A DNA stretch of 64,000 nucleotides, from assembly GCA_036023115.1 (NCBI GenBank), contig JAYKKT010000086.1, positions 14,585,501 to 14,649,500 on the forward strand, read 5' to 3'. Source of the stretch: Brasenia schreberi. Lineage: Eukaryota; Streptophyta; Magnoliopsida; Nymphaeales; Cabombaceae. The notes below the pieces were generated by a model, which did not search any database, was not told the DNA's origin, and saw only the letters and a program-made list of their open reading frames with translations. The position numbers were made by a program, and so were the translations under genes. Shown in pieces: positions 28,570-41,039 of the stretch (position 1 is the stretch's first letter; each line of letters begins with the position of its first letter).

Positions 28570-31500
28570 TGTAGACGCGCGAAAATCCCCGCCTCTTCGT
28601 CCCTTCCGGGGGCTTGGAGTGGATCTTCCCGTGTGTCTAAGGCCTATGTATACAAATAGGGAGTGCCAGCTAGCTTACTTAAGCTAGCGAAGATATTTTT
28701 AACACTGACTTCTAAACGTGGCGACTGTGAGCAAGTAAGCTCTTGTCGTCGCAGACCTTCTTGCACCGATGCGCAAGGGCAGTCTGTACGTTTTGCAAAA
28801 ATTGAGTTTTGGAGAGAAAGTCTATGAAGCGGTTCGAGGTGTCTATTTCGGGTCTTTAAGATGCGATTGCATGTTTTAGATTACGTGGATTTGCACGTGC
28901 CTAAGTCTTTTCTTTTATCCCTTTTTGGGCCACCTAGTTTGTGTGTTATGAACACTCCACTACATGGGCGAATTCGAGCGGGGCTTGCTTTGATGCAATA
29001 TGCATCCTACCTCGTGGTATGGCGTAGATGCAATGCAAACTCACGCTACTCCAAAGGGAAAACCCGAAATATAAAGACAATACTGAAGGGAAATAGCAGA
29101 AGGGAAATAACCGAAGGGAAATAACCTAAGGGAAATAACCGAAGGGAAATAACCGAAGGGAAATATGTATATAGCTTATGTATATAAGCCCTTACTCGGG
29201 TCTTGCAAATAAGAGCGAAGGCTCAATGTGGGTGCGTGCTTGAATTGAAAGACTTACACACACGACATGAAATTAAACCCAAATATAAATTGCAGTATGG
29301 CCTTGACTAAGGTCTTGGGAGTAAGAGCGAAGGCTCAATGTGTGTGAGAGTGCTTGAATTGAAGTACTACACACACGACATAAATGAAACCCAAATATAA
29401 CTGCAATAAGGCCTTTACTAAGGTCTTGGGAGTAAGAGCGAAGGCTCAATGTGTGTGAAAGTGCTTGAATTGAAAGACTTACTCACACGATAAGAAATGA
29501 AACCCAAATAGTATAGGTCGGCCCTTACTTGGGTCTTTCAAATAAGAGCGAAAGCTCAATGTGTGTGAGAGTGCTTGAATTGAAAGACAACGCACCCAAC
29601 TTAAACAAAACCCTTCGAAAATGAAAGTATATATGTACACTTATGTATTAGGGGCTGATTAGGCCCGTGTGTGTTCAAAATCGTGCACGGCTAAGAGAGT
29701 GCACGTGTGTGGTTGTGCCAAGCCACGTTATTACAAGCGGGGGGAGACTATGCTCTGTTATTACAACCCCGTATCAAATTGAATCTCAAGCAAGTGTACG
29801 ACTAAAGACCGAGTTTAGACACTTACGAGTAGCTGGTCCGTAGAGGTCTTGCTTGAGCGTGGACTTGGCCTTGGGCTGCAAACGGGAGCTCCGCGAAGGT
29901 AGGTGATCAAGGGTGCTGGCCGGCTGCAAGTGGGGCGCGGGATAGACGCCTCGAAGGGGGCCGGTGGCAAGTAGATGGCGCCTCCAAGTAGGGGGTTTAA
30001 AGTGGCTGAATAAGTGGGTTCTTAGGGTCACTAGGGGAGTTGAGAGTTTAGGGAAACTGGACCTAGAAGGTGAGCTGGTGGGAAGGCCGAGTAGGACACC
30101 TAGGGGAAGGCCGAATGGGAGATGATGGCTAGGTAGTGGCCAGCAACTTGGGTTATACTAGGTTCGACTAGGTTAAAGTGGTGGCGGCAAAGGGGCTGAG
30201 ATGAAGGTAGGATGGGTGGCTAAGAGTGGAGAGGTGGAAGAGAGGGGCTTTTGGGAGTTTGGGGTACTTACCGAATGGGGAGAGGTGGCGGATGAAGTGG
30301 GAAGCAGGCGGGCAGGTGGCTGTTGGCCGGTTCGGTTGGGTGGAGGTGATGGCGTCCGGCTGAGGGCTGATAGTGGTGGATGGAAGAGGGAAGGTGGCGG
30401 AGCAGGTGGCGGCTGGTGGAGCAGAGGGAGCAGGCGGAGAGTGGAGAAGGCAGGCAGTGGAACAGGTGGAGTCGGCTGGGCTGAGGTGAGGGCTCCCACT
30501 TAGAAAACCCGCCCACAAGGAAGGGGGCTTAAATAGGGGATGGGTAGGTCGGTTAGGGCTGGGCTGTGGGTAGTGGTTAGGTGGTTTAGGTAGGGTGGTA
30601 TGTAGATAAGGTGGGCTGGAAGGGGTTGGGCCAGATATTTTAAAACTAGGGGTTTGGGTAAATCGTGGGCTAAGGGTGGTTTAGGGGTTTAGGGCTAGGT
30701 TAGGTGGTTGGGTTTTAGGGTGAGGTTTAGTGAGCTAGGTTAGGTGATTAGGCTAGGTTTAGGCTAGGATTAGGGAAATTAATCTAGGTTTAGGGAAGGA
30801 TTAGGGAAGTGGGTTAGGTGATTAGGTTAGGATTAGGATGGGATTAGGGAAGTGGGTTAGGTGATTAGGTTCAGATTAGGGGTGGATTAGGGGTTTAGGC
30901 TAAGTTTAGGCATTTTGGGCTAGGTTTAGGTGAAGGAGCTCCCTTAGCATGGCCCATAGACCTTGATCACCCCATGTTGGTGCAGCCCTAGGTTAGGTTT
31001 TAGCAAATTACAAGCTTAAACCCACTCAATTAGGCTAACCCACATGATTTAACCCAAACTTGACACACAAGTCAAGCTTAATACAACACTCTTGATATTT
31101 TTCAACCCCACTCTCTCTCATGCCCAATATCCCACGTGAAACTCAAGTGGGCCCCACCTCCATTTATGAGAAGGTGATGTGGGCCATGGATATGGATATT
31201 GGATTGGATCTCTGGATCCAAATCCAAATCCAAGTCCACATATGGGTTTGGATTGGGATCTGGATATATATGGTCCAGATCCAATCCAAACTGAACTCTG
31301 ACTCCTTCGAGCTGGGTTCGAAACGGACGATTCGTGCGGGGCCTGACAGCATCAGTACTCCATCTGCGTTGGGTCTTCGCCAACATGGTCGTCCGCCTCC
31401 GTTTCTGCCTTCCGGAGATGACTTCAAATGCTATTTTGGTAAGAACAGGGTCTTGGACGTTCGAGATCCTGGGGTGTGAATCAGATACAAGAGTTGTTGC

Positions 31501-31769
31501 GCCGGGCTTGACGTGTGCTCCGGTTCCGGGCTCTTCTTGGCTCTCCTGGTCCTGTCTTGATCGGGCCAAGCCACTTCGGGGTTTCAAAACATGTTTTAAA
31601 AGGGTTTTCAAAAACTATATCATATGTTTTTTGAAAGATAAAGTTTAAAACATATATACAGGGTTGTTTGGAAGGCTCCTGGGTTTCCAAACTCAAAATG
31701 GCCCTTTGGGGGCTGCTTGTATAAAACCAGATTTGTTTAAGAAATTCGTGGGATTTCGGGGTATTTACA
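28570..31769 (-). repeat. Element B 5' LTR
   Basis: A 3200-bp twin of 17384-20585. Differences spotted are almost all transitions, about half at CpG. The PBS-like U5 copy is changed to GGGAGTGCCA (28658-28667), and the LTR tip is changed to GGTATTTACA. It carries the promoter that would drive the element (TATA-like CATAAATGG at 31160-31168). Confidence 0.95.
31160..31168 (-). promoter_or_regulatory. TATA-like box in B 5' LTR
   Basis: CATAAATGG in sense orientation, flanked by the inverted pair CACCT/AGGTG. It lies downstream of the GGATCC/AAATCC block (31210-31290) and upstream of CACGTGGGA. It is the likely core promoter of element B. Confidence 0.5.
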
Positions 31770-31803
31770 GGAGCGAAGTCTCCCACCGAAATGTAATATT
31801 TGT
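31770..31803 (+). repeat. Target duplication and remnant of element A 3' LTR
   Basis: GGAGC (31770-31774) is the right target duplication of B. GAAGTCTCCCACCG and AAATGTAATATTTGTG continue A's LTR as in 1320-1353. The LTR then stops, and integrase code follows at about 31804. Confidence 0.8.
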
Positions 31804-32933
31804 GTATACAAAAAGAGTTTTACTGGCATCTTGTTGAGATGTGTCGATCTTGATGAGGCTAGGACCATAATGCATGAATTCCACGATGGAGAATGTGGAG
31901 GTCATGTCAATGCAAATATGATGGTAATGAAAATACTTAGAGCTGGTTATTTTTAGTCCACTTTGAAGAAAGATTGTCATGATCATGTTAGGAAATGTCA
32001 TCAATGTCAAGTGCATGGACATGCCATTCATATCCCATTGTCCACCTTGCATTCCATCGTGAGTCCATGGCCCTTCACCATGTGGGCATTTGACATCATA
32101 GGACAAATCTCCCCAACTGCATCAAATGGACATAGGTTCATCTTAGGAGCCACCGAATATTTTTCTAAATGGGTTGAAGCTACCTCCTTGGCTAATGTCC
32201 AAGGACAACATGTAGTGGCATTTATTAAGAAAAATATCTTGGCTCGATTTGGAGTTCCAAGAGACCTAGTGTCGGATAATGGCACCCCTTTCAAGAATGA
32301 AAAGATGAAAAAGTTATGTAATACCTATGACATGACTCAACACTTCTCATCACTCTACTATCCTCAAGGCAACGGCCAAGCCAAAGCAACAAACAAAACT
32401 CTCATAAGCATCATTGAGAAAACTTTAGAGAAGGGTAGGACATGGCATGAGAAGTTAGATGAAGCCTTATGGGCTTATAGGACTTTCATCCATACACCTA
32501 CAAATGCCACACTATTCGAGTTGGTCTATGGTACGAATGTCATACTCCCCATTCATACCAAATTACATTCATTTCATACATCACATGCACTTGTTTGCCT
32601 ATAGAGACTCTACAATAAGCTAGGATGGTTGAGCTTGACCTACTTGATGAGAAGAGACTCCTTGCCATGGATCATGCACACGCATACCAGCAAAGGACAA
32701 CCCGACATTATGAAAAGCATATGAGGGCTCTCCACTTCAAAGTGGGAGACCTTTTCCTGAAAATCATTCACCATTGTGGCCCACATCCACTTGGTAAGTG
32801 GTGGCTCAAGTGAGATGGTCCCTATGTTGTGAGGGGGACGACCACAAATAATGCATATTAGTTGATCGATGTTGAGAGCAGAAATCTAATAGACCCTATA
32901 AATGTCCAATACTTGAAAAAATATTATGTATAG
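31804..32933 (+). pseudogene. Integrase fragment of element C
   Basis: Starts inside the integrase upstream of the zinc finger (YKKSFTGILLRC) and runs through HEFHDGECGGH, CHQCQ, the catalytic core (AFDIIGQI; LVSDNGTPF; QGNGQAKATNK, where the catalytic Glu is replaced by Lys) to KKYYV at 32933. Stops occur near 31953 and 32604 and in the C-terminal part. RT and RNase H are absent because the left side is the break at 31803. This is the 3' end of an old + strand element. Confidence 0.85.
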
Positions 32934-34075
32934 GGTCTATGTTAAATTCTTTCGAAAAGATTTTAAATGAGTCTCCTTTGAACTTCTTGAAAGAAGGATC
33001 AAAATGGATTATATGACTCTAAATGAGAGAATTGATGCTTTATGAAAAGTAGAGTTTTCAAAATCATTTGGTAACATTTCAAAAATCTTTGGCTTACAAA
33101 ATGAGGCTTAGTTCAAAATAGTAAAATATTTCCAAATGGTAGAAGCTATTAGGAAATGGGATGTTCTTGGCTGAATTGAGTATCCAAAGGGATGAGTTTT
33201 CTCCTACTTTACTTCTCTCCAAAAAGGAAAATTAGTAAAATCAAAAGAAAAAAGAAGAAAACAAAAAAAAACTCCAATATAGAGGTCTTCCAAAATCAAA
33301 AGAAAAGGAAGAAACAAAAACCTCTAAAAAGAAAAGAGGTATTCCTTTGGAATGAAAAAGAAAAGTCAAAACTCAAAAAGAGCAATTTTCCATCTCTTTG
33401 CCTTAAACCACGAGACGCTTCAGAAGGGACCGTGGTAACTCTTGCCCAAATTCCCTACAACTTATCCCAATTAAAAAAGGTTTTTCCATTAAAATCCCAG
33501 AGTAGTAATAGGACCTACTTATTTGGAATTCATTTTGTTTGAGAATTAGACTTTGTTGTGTGAGTAATTAAATTTTGAAATGTCTTCCAAAAATTTCCTA
33601 CAAAACCTCTGCTAAATTGTGGGTATTGAAACCCGAATAAAGGGAAATGTGAAAAATTGGAAATCCCTTTTGATAGAAACTAAAAACAAATTCCCTTTGA
33701 AAAGAAGTTTTTGAAAACCCAAAACATCAAAAGAAACAATGTGGGATTGTCTCACTTGGGACAACTGGTCTTCATAGGTTTCTCTTCAAGCTTATACATC
33801 CCATGAGTGAGTCTCTCCACACACATTACACTCTGTACTGTGCATGCATTCATCAAAAAATCAGCCATGCATGATCATGTTAGGACTAGTGGTTTGCTTA
33901 AGTCTAAATCCCCTTTGGCTAAGATCCTCTCCTTCACAAAAATTTGAGAAAAAGGATATTATGAAATGAAGAAAAATCCATACTCTCAAGTCAAGTTTTT
34001 AGAAGGAAATTCAAAAGGGTGTTTCTTCTTTACCATTATCCAAACAAATTTGGATTAATGCCAAAGAAGGGTATC
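32934..34075 (+). other. Element C 3' non-coding region and PPT
   Basis: Matches the equivalent region of A. It holds the CCACGA/CCGTGG inverted repeat (33408-33435) around GACGCTTCAGAAGGGA and the block ATTTTGTTTGAGAATTAGAC (33531-33550). A pre-PPT palindrome lies at about 34033-34062, then CCAAAGAAGGG just before the LTR. The 116-codon Lys-rich frame at 33192-33542 is low complexity. Confidence 0.65.
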
Positions 34076-35600
34076 TGTAAACACCCAAAATGTTTTCAAA
34101 ATACAGATCAGTCTGTTTCAGAATTTCCAAAACAATAAGTTTGTTTTCAAAAGTCATGTTTTAATACAACTTATAAATTTTTGTAAAAGCAAAAAGGGAT
34201 TTTAAATGTTTGGAAATTTAAAGGATTTTAAAGTTTGAAATCAAGCTTTGAAAAAGATGAGGATGAGGAAATACAACATGGATCAAGAGCTAATGAGCAA
34301 AAGTAATACCGAAGACTCAGGGCCCAACCCAGCAGAAGTCAAAATCGAGGAACCAATGAAAGCCAGATCAAATCAAGGATAGGAATAAATCAAGATGGGA
34401 GCGAGGATCAAAGTGACAGTTGAGTCAAGCCTGCATCAAGCCAAGACCAAGCTCGTGTGAATCAAACCATGAAGATAAAAAACGTGGAGCCAACTGAGCA
34501 AAGGATTCACCAGTCATAGGCCAAAGCTGCCCCAAGATGAACTTGGTTGGGCCATATCAAGGTGCATCCAAAAGTCTTCTTGATCAAACCCACCTTAACC
34601 ATTCTTGACCGCATCACCTTGGCTTGAGTTGGACCAAGTCACCTTGACCCAAAACCCTTTGTCAACCTGATTGAGCCATCTCATTTTGCTTGACCAAACC
34701 TTGACCGAGCTCTAACCATTTAGGCCAAAATGTGACTCATTGGCTAATGTAAACCTAACCTACATTGGCCAAACCACATGGGCCATGCTTCACCCAATCA
34801 CCTAGCCGGACCAATGGAGACTCACCTAGCTACCTAGCTAAGGACCACACTAATTCTAGCCAAGGGACTCACTCAGTCATGCTAGCTTGAGCCAAAGACC
34901 GCACCCATTCGAGTCAAAGGTTGTATATGCTAGACTCCCCTTGACCTAGGGGACCACAAGACCACTTGAGGCCATGTGCAACCATGCCTTTTTGGATTGG
35001 AGCCAAGTTTGGGCCAAGGAGGCAACCATCCGACCCACATCAAGGAAGGCTCTAGGAGCCTCCCCCTTTGGCCTATAAATAGAGGACATGGGGGGATGAT
35101 TTCCAGCATTGGGAGTATTGGAGCGAAGAGCTTAGGGCCTAGGAGAGGGAGAGTAGGTGTTGTAAAGAGATAGAGAAAGAGAGAAAAGCGAGAAAGAGCA
35201 AGAGAGAAGAAGGCAAGAAGGGAACGTCCCCTCTCTTGGAACCGTGAGCCATTGGAGGAAGTGTAAGTGTGTTTTCTTCCTCTTTTGTTGATCTTAATTC
35301 TTTCTTCCTCTTATTCAATTTGAAAGGGTTGTATTAATGAAGCTTTAGTCTCTCCTCATATTGTAATAGAGTAGAAATGCTGCCCATTTTATTTTGTTTA
35401 CATTTATGTATTCTACTTATTTGATTTTATATTTATCTACCTCTCTATATTCTATATACTCTTATATCTCCTGATCCCCTCTATACTTAAGCTAAATACG
35501 TATTTACATTCATTTCCCTTCAGTCATTTAATTTAAATTAGCTGTGGATTGCTTTTAATTTCGAATGAATGCATGCACGTATGTTGTAAAAACTGAAACT
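34076..35600 (+). repeat. Element C 3' LTR (truncated)
   Basis: Starts TGTAAACACCC next to the PPT, has a TATA box at 35074 and the GGGTTGTATTAATGAAGC...AGTCTCTCCTC block near 35327-35380. It loses its U5 end near 35600, where a family-D LTR on the other strand begins. A TTGACC/CATTGGCC-rich region (34600-34960) fills the part upstream of the TATA box. Confidence 0.7.
35074..35082 (+). promoter_or_regulatory. LTR promoter TATA box, element C
   Basis: TATAAATAG preceded by CCCCCTTTGGCC and followed by AGAGGACATGGGGGG, an imperfect inverted repeat around the box. Confidence 0.65.
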
Positions 35601-36690
35601 CTATTTTTCAGCATACGTCATTTTTTTGGTTTTGTATGCACTTAAAATTTTACTTACGAAAATATATGCAAGTGTACCAGCAAGTTTACTCAAACTTGTA
35701 AAGAGATTTATTTGACTATTCGGCAATTTGTGGGGAAGTAGGTTCTTGTTGACATAAGTCTTCTGGAACCGGTGCTCAAGGGTCAGCGTAGATGCTTAGT
35801 ATGAGTGATTTTAGAATCTAGAGTTTTCTCAAAAATGATTTTGATTCAAAACAAACTTTTCTAAAATGACACCGATTTCACTTGGCCAGAGCAGGTTACG
35901 TTTTGCAAAAACACAATTGGTTCTATTTTATAGCATGAAAGTTTGTATTTTCTAAAGGCCCTTGTTGAAGTCCAAAAATCCTGAGAATTTTACCAAAGTG
36001 AACATGAGATATGAGGTTTTATTTATATTTATATTTTTGTGTCCTTTGATGTCTAATGAAAATCTAATAAGAGCTTTTAACCGAATGATATTCTAAAATC
36101 TGGACAATGTCTTATACACTCTAAAATTTATAGAAATTTTACCAGATGTTGGTTTGTGTGTGTTACTCAAAGAAAAAATTTAGAAGCATGCTGAAATCAA
36201 ATGTGTTTTACCAGATGTTGGTCCAAAATTTATAAAATTTGAAAATCACATAAGGTTTATACAATATGCTAAAATACACAGAAATTTCCTTCTGGAAAAT
36301 AATAATGCATCAGGTTTAAAGGTTAATGATTTAATGATCACTCAAAGAATTTTATTGAAGACTTATATTAATTTGAGGAGGAACTCATCAACATATAGAT
36401 TTCTGGGGCATCTCTCTCTAAGAAGATTGCTCACTTGAGAAATATATGCAATCATAACCCCATACCCTCTCAAACATAAACTTATGGGTGATTAATTCAC
36501 CATAAGAGTGATTGCGTACTCATATCATCGAATGTAATCATGATTGTTATGTCCCTCTTATGGCTTCTTGAGTTGAGTTAGAGACAGTCAATCCACTGAA
36601 GAAAGGGAAGAGGTGATAATATAGCATATAAGCATAGAAAAGATGAGAATCTATAATATATATTGTATATTTGGATGGAAGAAATTGATT
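35601..36690 (-). repeat. Family-D-like LTR fragment (- orientation)
   Basis: Resembles 5182-6237: GTGTACCAGCAAGTTTACTC near 35672, a U5 module to about 35795, and GGTTAATGATTTAATGATCA and GGCATCTCTCTC near 36330-36420. The start near 35600 is approximate. It ends at the LINE remnant. Confidence 0.55.
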
Positions 36691-36699
36691 ACTTTATTT

Positions 36700-38575
36700 G
36701 TAGAAAAAAAGATAGAGCGTGTTGTAAAGATTGTAAGGTAATTCTAAGAAAAAGTTTAACCACCCAACATCGACTTTTAGCTATGGATTTACAAAGAAAA
36801 AAATAGACAAAGAAGAAAAGAGTGCATCGAGCTATTCAGACTAAATGGTGAAACCACAAAAGCAAGAAAGAAGATATATTTAAATAGAAATTCATTCATG
36901 GAGATGTTTGGAATTATGTTGGTACACCCTGTGATATGTGGAACAATATGGCTATATATTAGGAAAGTGGCGAAAGATGTGTTAGGTGTATCTAAGGAAG
37001 GTGTACCAACACAAAAAGAAGCTTGGTGGTGGAGTGAAGTAGTGCAAAATAAAATCAAGACAAAGAGGGCATGTTACAAATTACATTATGCTAAGAAAAC
37101 TCGTGAAACTTTAGAGGCTTATAAGAAAGCAAATAAGAAAGCGAAAAAGGCCGTGAGTGAAGCAAAAGCTAAAATTTAAGAGGATTTATATAAAAAGCTC
37201 AACTCAAAAGAGGGTAAAAGAGATATTTTTAGGATAGCTAGAGCTAGAGATAAGAAAACTAAAGATCTTAATTATGTTAGATGTATCAAGGACGAGGATG
37301 AAAAAATTGTAGTGACAAATGATGATATAAGAAATAGATGGAAAAACTATTTTTATAAGTTTTTTAATGAAAATAAAGATGTTAGTATTAGCTTAAGAGA
37401 GTTAGCCAAATAAAAAAAGTATATAAACCATAATTTCTACCGACGTATTCAAAAGAATGAAGTCAAAGAGGCAATTAAACATATGAAGGGTGGTAAATTG
37501 GCAGGACCAAACAATATTCTATAAAAGTTTGAAAAATACTAGGAGAAATAGGAATTACTTGACTCACAAGACTATTTAATGAAATATGGAGAAACCAAAA
37601 GATGCCCAAGGAATGGAGAGCGAGTACACTTATACCCATATATAAGAACAAGAGAGACATTCAAAATTGTGTACATTATTGAGGTATCAAGTTAATGAGC
37701 CATACTATGAAATTGTGGAAAAGAATTATCGAACGTAGGTTAAGACAAGTAGCAAGTACAATAGAGAACCAATTTGGATTCATACTAGGTCGATCTACTA
37801 TTGAAGCGATTCATTTTTGAGACGTCTTATGGAACATTTTAGAGCAAAAAAGAAAGACCTTCACTTGATATTTATTGATCTAGAAAAAGCTTATGATAGG
37901 GTACCGAGGAAGGTTCTTTGGAGAACATATAAAAGACATGTACGATGGTGCAAAAACATGTGTGAGGACTCATGAAGGAATGACAGACTTCATTGAAGTT
38001 AATATTGGGTTACATCAAGGATCAACTTTAAGTTCATACTTATTTATAATGGTGATTGATGAGTTAACAAAACATATTCAAGATGAAGTACCTTGGTGTA
38101 TGTTATTTGCAGATGACATTGTGTTAGTGGAGGAGTCCGAGGAAAAAGTTAATAGAAAATTAGAACTATGGAGAGAAACATTAGAAAGCAAAGGCCTCCG
38201 ACTTAATAGAATAAAGACAGAATATATGGAATGTAAGTTTGATCATTTGGTTACTTCAGAGGACATAAAAATTAAAATTGGCACACATTGCATCCCCCAA
38301 AAGGAAAGTTTTAAAAACCTAGTGTCAATTTTTCAAAGTGATGGAAGAATTGATGGAGATGTTATACATAGAATTAATGCTGGTTGGTTAAAATGAAGAG
38401 GAGTATCAGGTATTCTTTGTGATAAGAAGATACCATTAAAGTTAAGAGGTAATTATTATAGAGCAGTAATTAGGCATGCCATATTTTATGGTTTTGAGTG
38501 TTGTGCAGTTAATCACTAATATGTAAAAAAAATGTTGAGATGGATGAGTGGTCATACAAGAAAAGACCGTATACA
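36700..38575 (+). mobile_element. RTE-type LINE remnant (non-LTR retrotransposon)
   Basis: A decayed coding sequence in several frames. The endonuclease C-terminal region (LTTQHRLLAMD near 36760) comes first. Then come IRKVAKDVLGVSKEG and AWWWSEVVQNKIKTKRACY (36960-37080), a Lys-rich helix, IKHMKGGKLAGPN (about 37480), and the RT core 37893-38396 with [23 protein letters not shown], the catalytic FADDIVLV and KTEYMEC. It ends in MLRWMSGHTRKDRI near 38570. These are hallmarks of plant RTE elements. The 5' half of the endonuclease and the 3' end are missing, and frameshifts and stops are many. It appears to interrupt or abut the family-D LTR on its left. Confidence 0.85.
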
Positions 38576-38836
38576 AAAAATGTTGCATGTGCATGCCAGC
38601 GTGAACGTTGTCATGCTCCAACACAAGAGCATCACTTGCGGTGGTGGCTGACGGTGGTGCATGGTGGTTGATGGTGGCGCATGGGATCCAACGATGGTGG
38701 CATGCATGATGGCAAGCGGTGGCACATTTGGTGGCTGGGGGTGGCACTTTGACTCTTATATGCACTATGGGTTGATCTTTTTAACCTTTTTATATTGCTT
38801 TACCCTTCTCATGGGTGTAGACTCACTTGGTGTAGG
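38576..38836. other. Unassigned GGTGG-rich spacer
   Basis: Irregular GGTGG/GATGGTGGC repeats (38636-38750) followed by T-rich sequence. I see no gene or element boundary apart from the LTR edge at 38837. Confidence 0.3.
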
Positions 38837-40568
38837 TGTAGATGTGAAAATTTTACTTCAAGCCTATGTAGAGACTTCAAATAAATTCTTCAAACCTATT
38901 TTGTTTGTGTGATCATGCCATCTAGATTTCAAAAACTAACAAAAGTTTAAAACATGACTTTGGCGATTGTGACTAAGCGAGATCTTTTCTTTTAGGCTTT
39001 CTTGAACCGATGCTCAAGGGTCAGCCTAAGCACTTTGAGGATTTGTAGGTGAGATTTCAAATTCACTTCCAAAGAAACCCGAGAAAATGTGAACCAACTC
39101 GTGCACAAAGTGTTTTTGGAAAATAAGTCTTTATCAAGTTCTAAAAAATAGAAATTGGTTCTGTTCAGAGCTTGATTTATGATTTTATTTAAGTATTTTC
39201 TAAATTTTCAAAAGTCATAAAAATTTAATAGTGATTAGACACCTCTATGGAGCTTTCAAAACTATTTTTTCCTTATTTTTGGGGGCTATGGTGATCCAAA
39301 ATTAAATCGGGGAAGTGTCTCTTCTAAGACACTTGGAACTGTTTTGTCATAAAAATATAAAGACCCAAAGAAAGGTTTGTATCTCGGTGCAAAAAGCTCC
39401 AATTTTTATGCACTTAGTCTTGTTGGAAAGTTATATATATCATAGTTTCAATTAACCAAGTTTCACTAAATTTGGACAAGTATAGACAGAGTTATAGGAT
39501 AATTACCTAGACTCTTTTGTAGGAAAATAGATTTAACAGAAATATTTCTGAATTTTTCACGACCCTAAAATTCTTCAAAATTTTATTACAAGTGGGCTTC
39601 TGTGTGTAGATGAAGTGTGCCAAATTTCAAATTGATCGGAGCAGTAGTTTAGCAATGAAAAATAAAGCAATCAACATATATAGGAATGCTGAAATCAGAT
39701 TTTATGATTTTTACAACATACGTAATGCAAACTCACCCGAATTTAAATTGCATCAATACAACATCCCAAAGTAAATTGTTGAAGGAAAATAAATGGAAAT
39801 ATATAGATTATAAGCATAGAGAGGATTAGGAGTTATAGGATGTTTATAACATCTAGAGAGGTAGAATCAAGAACGCAAACAATTAGAGTGCATAAGCAAG
39901 AATAAAAAATTGCAGCACATCTACTTCTTATTACATCATGGGGGGAGACAAAGCTCCATTAATACAAACCCTTTTGAATTGAATGTTAAGAAGAGAATAG
40001 AGAGGAATAATGGATAAGAAATACTTACTTGATTACCTCCAAGAATCGGCTTACAAATGAAGTATACGGCCCTCACCTTCCCCTTTCTTTTCTCTCTTCT
40101 TTTCTCACTCTTACTCTCTAATCTTACAACACTTTGCCTACCTTTCTACACTCCCTCTCTCTCTCTCTACTCTTCCCTAGAGGAGACTCACGAAATGTCT
40201 CAACCAAAATGCCCTCCCAAAGCTTACCAATGCTGGAAATCATCCCCCTTGGCCTCTATTTATAGGCCAAGGGGAGGCCTTCTCTAGATGGTTCTTTGGG
40301 GTGGGTTCTCCATGGCCCAAAACCTAGCCCGAAAGCTTGGTCTTCACGTGGCCTTGTGGTCCCATTTGGTCAAGGCTGGACCAGCCAATGCAGCCCCAAG
40401 TGGGCCAGTTAGGTCTTGGCTCGAGCCACCTTAGAGGTTGATCCCATCATCTAGTCATGAGATGGTTGTGTTTAATGAAAAAAATGGGCTAACTGAGATG
40501 GGTTCGGTCAAGGCTAGGTAAATGGGATTTCAATTGTGGTTGAGCTAAAGAATGTAGGGTGGATATGG
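38837..40568 (-). repeat. LTR F, first part (resumes at 42845-43115)
   Basis: The edge TGTAGATGTGAAAATTTTAC resembles the edges of LTR H (43116 and 63599). It contains a U5 module (about 38905-39030; TTAGGCT/AGCCTAA and CTTGA/TCAAG arms), AT-rich blocks shared with H, and a TATA box at 40256-40264. It is interrupted at 40568 by solo LTR G. No internal genes are linked to it in the window. Confidence 0.65.
40245..40274 (-). promoter_or_regulatory. TATA box inside an 11-bp-arm palindrome, LTR F
   Basis: Arms CCCCTTGGCCT (40245-40255) and AGGCCAAGGGG (40264-40274) are perfectly complementary around an eight-base spacer. In sense orientation TATAAATAG is at 40264-40256. Confidence 0.7.
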
Positions 40569-41039
40569 TGTAGACATGAAAATTTCCACTCTCAAGTTAT
40601 AAAGTTCGAAGTGAACCTTTTCGTGCCTACACTTGCCCGAGCATGCCAACTAGCTTACTCAAACTAGTGAAGGTTTTTGAAACGATTTTCTGACTTTGGC
40701 GATTGTAGGCAAGCGAACTCTTTTCACTTTAAACCTTCTTGAACTGATGCTCAAGGGTCGGTTTAAGCGCTTAGGAACTTTGATTTGTAAACAAGTTTTT
40801 ACTTCAAATGACATGTGTTTTGAATAAATTCGGTTCGTGCACTCCTTGTCAATTTTATTATGGTGTTGGACGACCCTAAGTTTCTTGCAAGTTTTATTTG
40901 TTTAGGCCTGATGTGTGTGTGAAATGTGTGACTTAGTTTCAGCGTTATTTGAGCGAGTGTTCGAGCAATTTGCCGCAATGAGCGGATGCAAAGATGCTAT
41001 AAATCTTGTTTTGGGTTTTTTAGAACGATGATGTGAACT

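Larger units (their letters stand above)
17384..31769 (-). mobile_element. Element B: complete Tat-type Ty3/gypsy retrotransposon
   Basis: A 14.4-kb element on the - strand: 5' LTR (28570-31769), PBS (28547-28564), gag-protease ORF (28426-25556), pol ORF (25441-21755), a non-coding 3' region, PPT (20586-20600) and 3' LTR (17384-20585). Both ORFs are open. The LTRs are 3202 and 3200 bp, and I counted about 16 substitutions plus three tiny indels between them. The 5-bp duplication GGAGC is perfect. The Tat lineage is supported by the archaeal-type RNase H between the Ty3-type RNase H and integrase. It could be autonomous or recently so. A frame-disrupting T-run just after the ancestral pol start is its one visible blemish. 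Confidence 0.95.
6238..31803 (+). mobile_element. Element A: old Tat-type Ty3/gypsy retrotransposon, interrupted by B
   Basis: Order on the + strand: 5' LTR (6238-9615), PBS (9621), broken gag (9750-10525), broken pol (10546-14342), non-coding 3' region, PPT (15471-15486) and 3' LTR (15487-17383, resuming at 31775-31803 after insertion of B). The distal part of the 3' LTR and its target duplication are missing because the LTR runs into an integrase fragment at 31803. Gag and pol carry many stops, and about 2 kb of gag plus all of protease is deleted. It is inserted in a family-D LTR at 6237. Confidence 0.8.

Noticed and set aside
36789..37058. An 89-codon - strand ORF with hydrophobic stretches
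   Set aside because: It is antisense to the RTE LINE coding region and explained by it.
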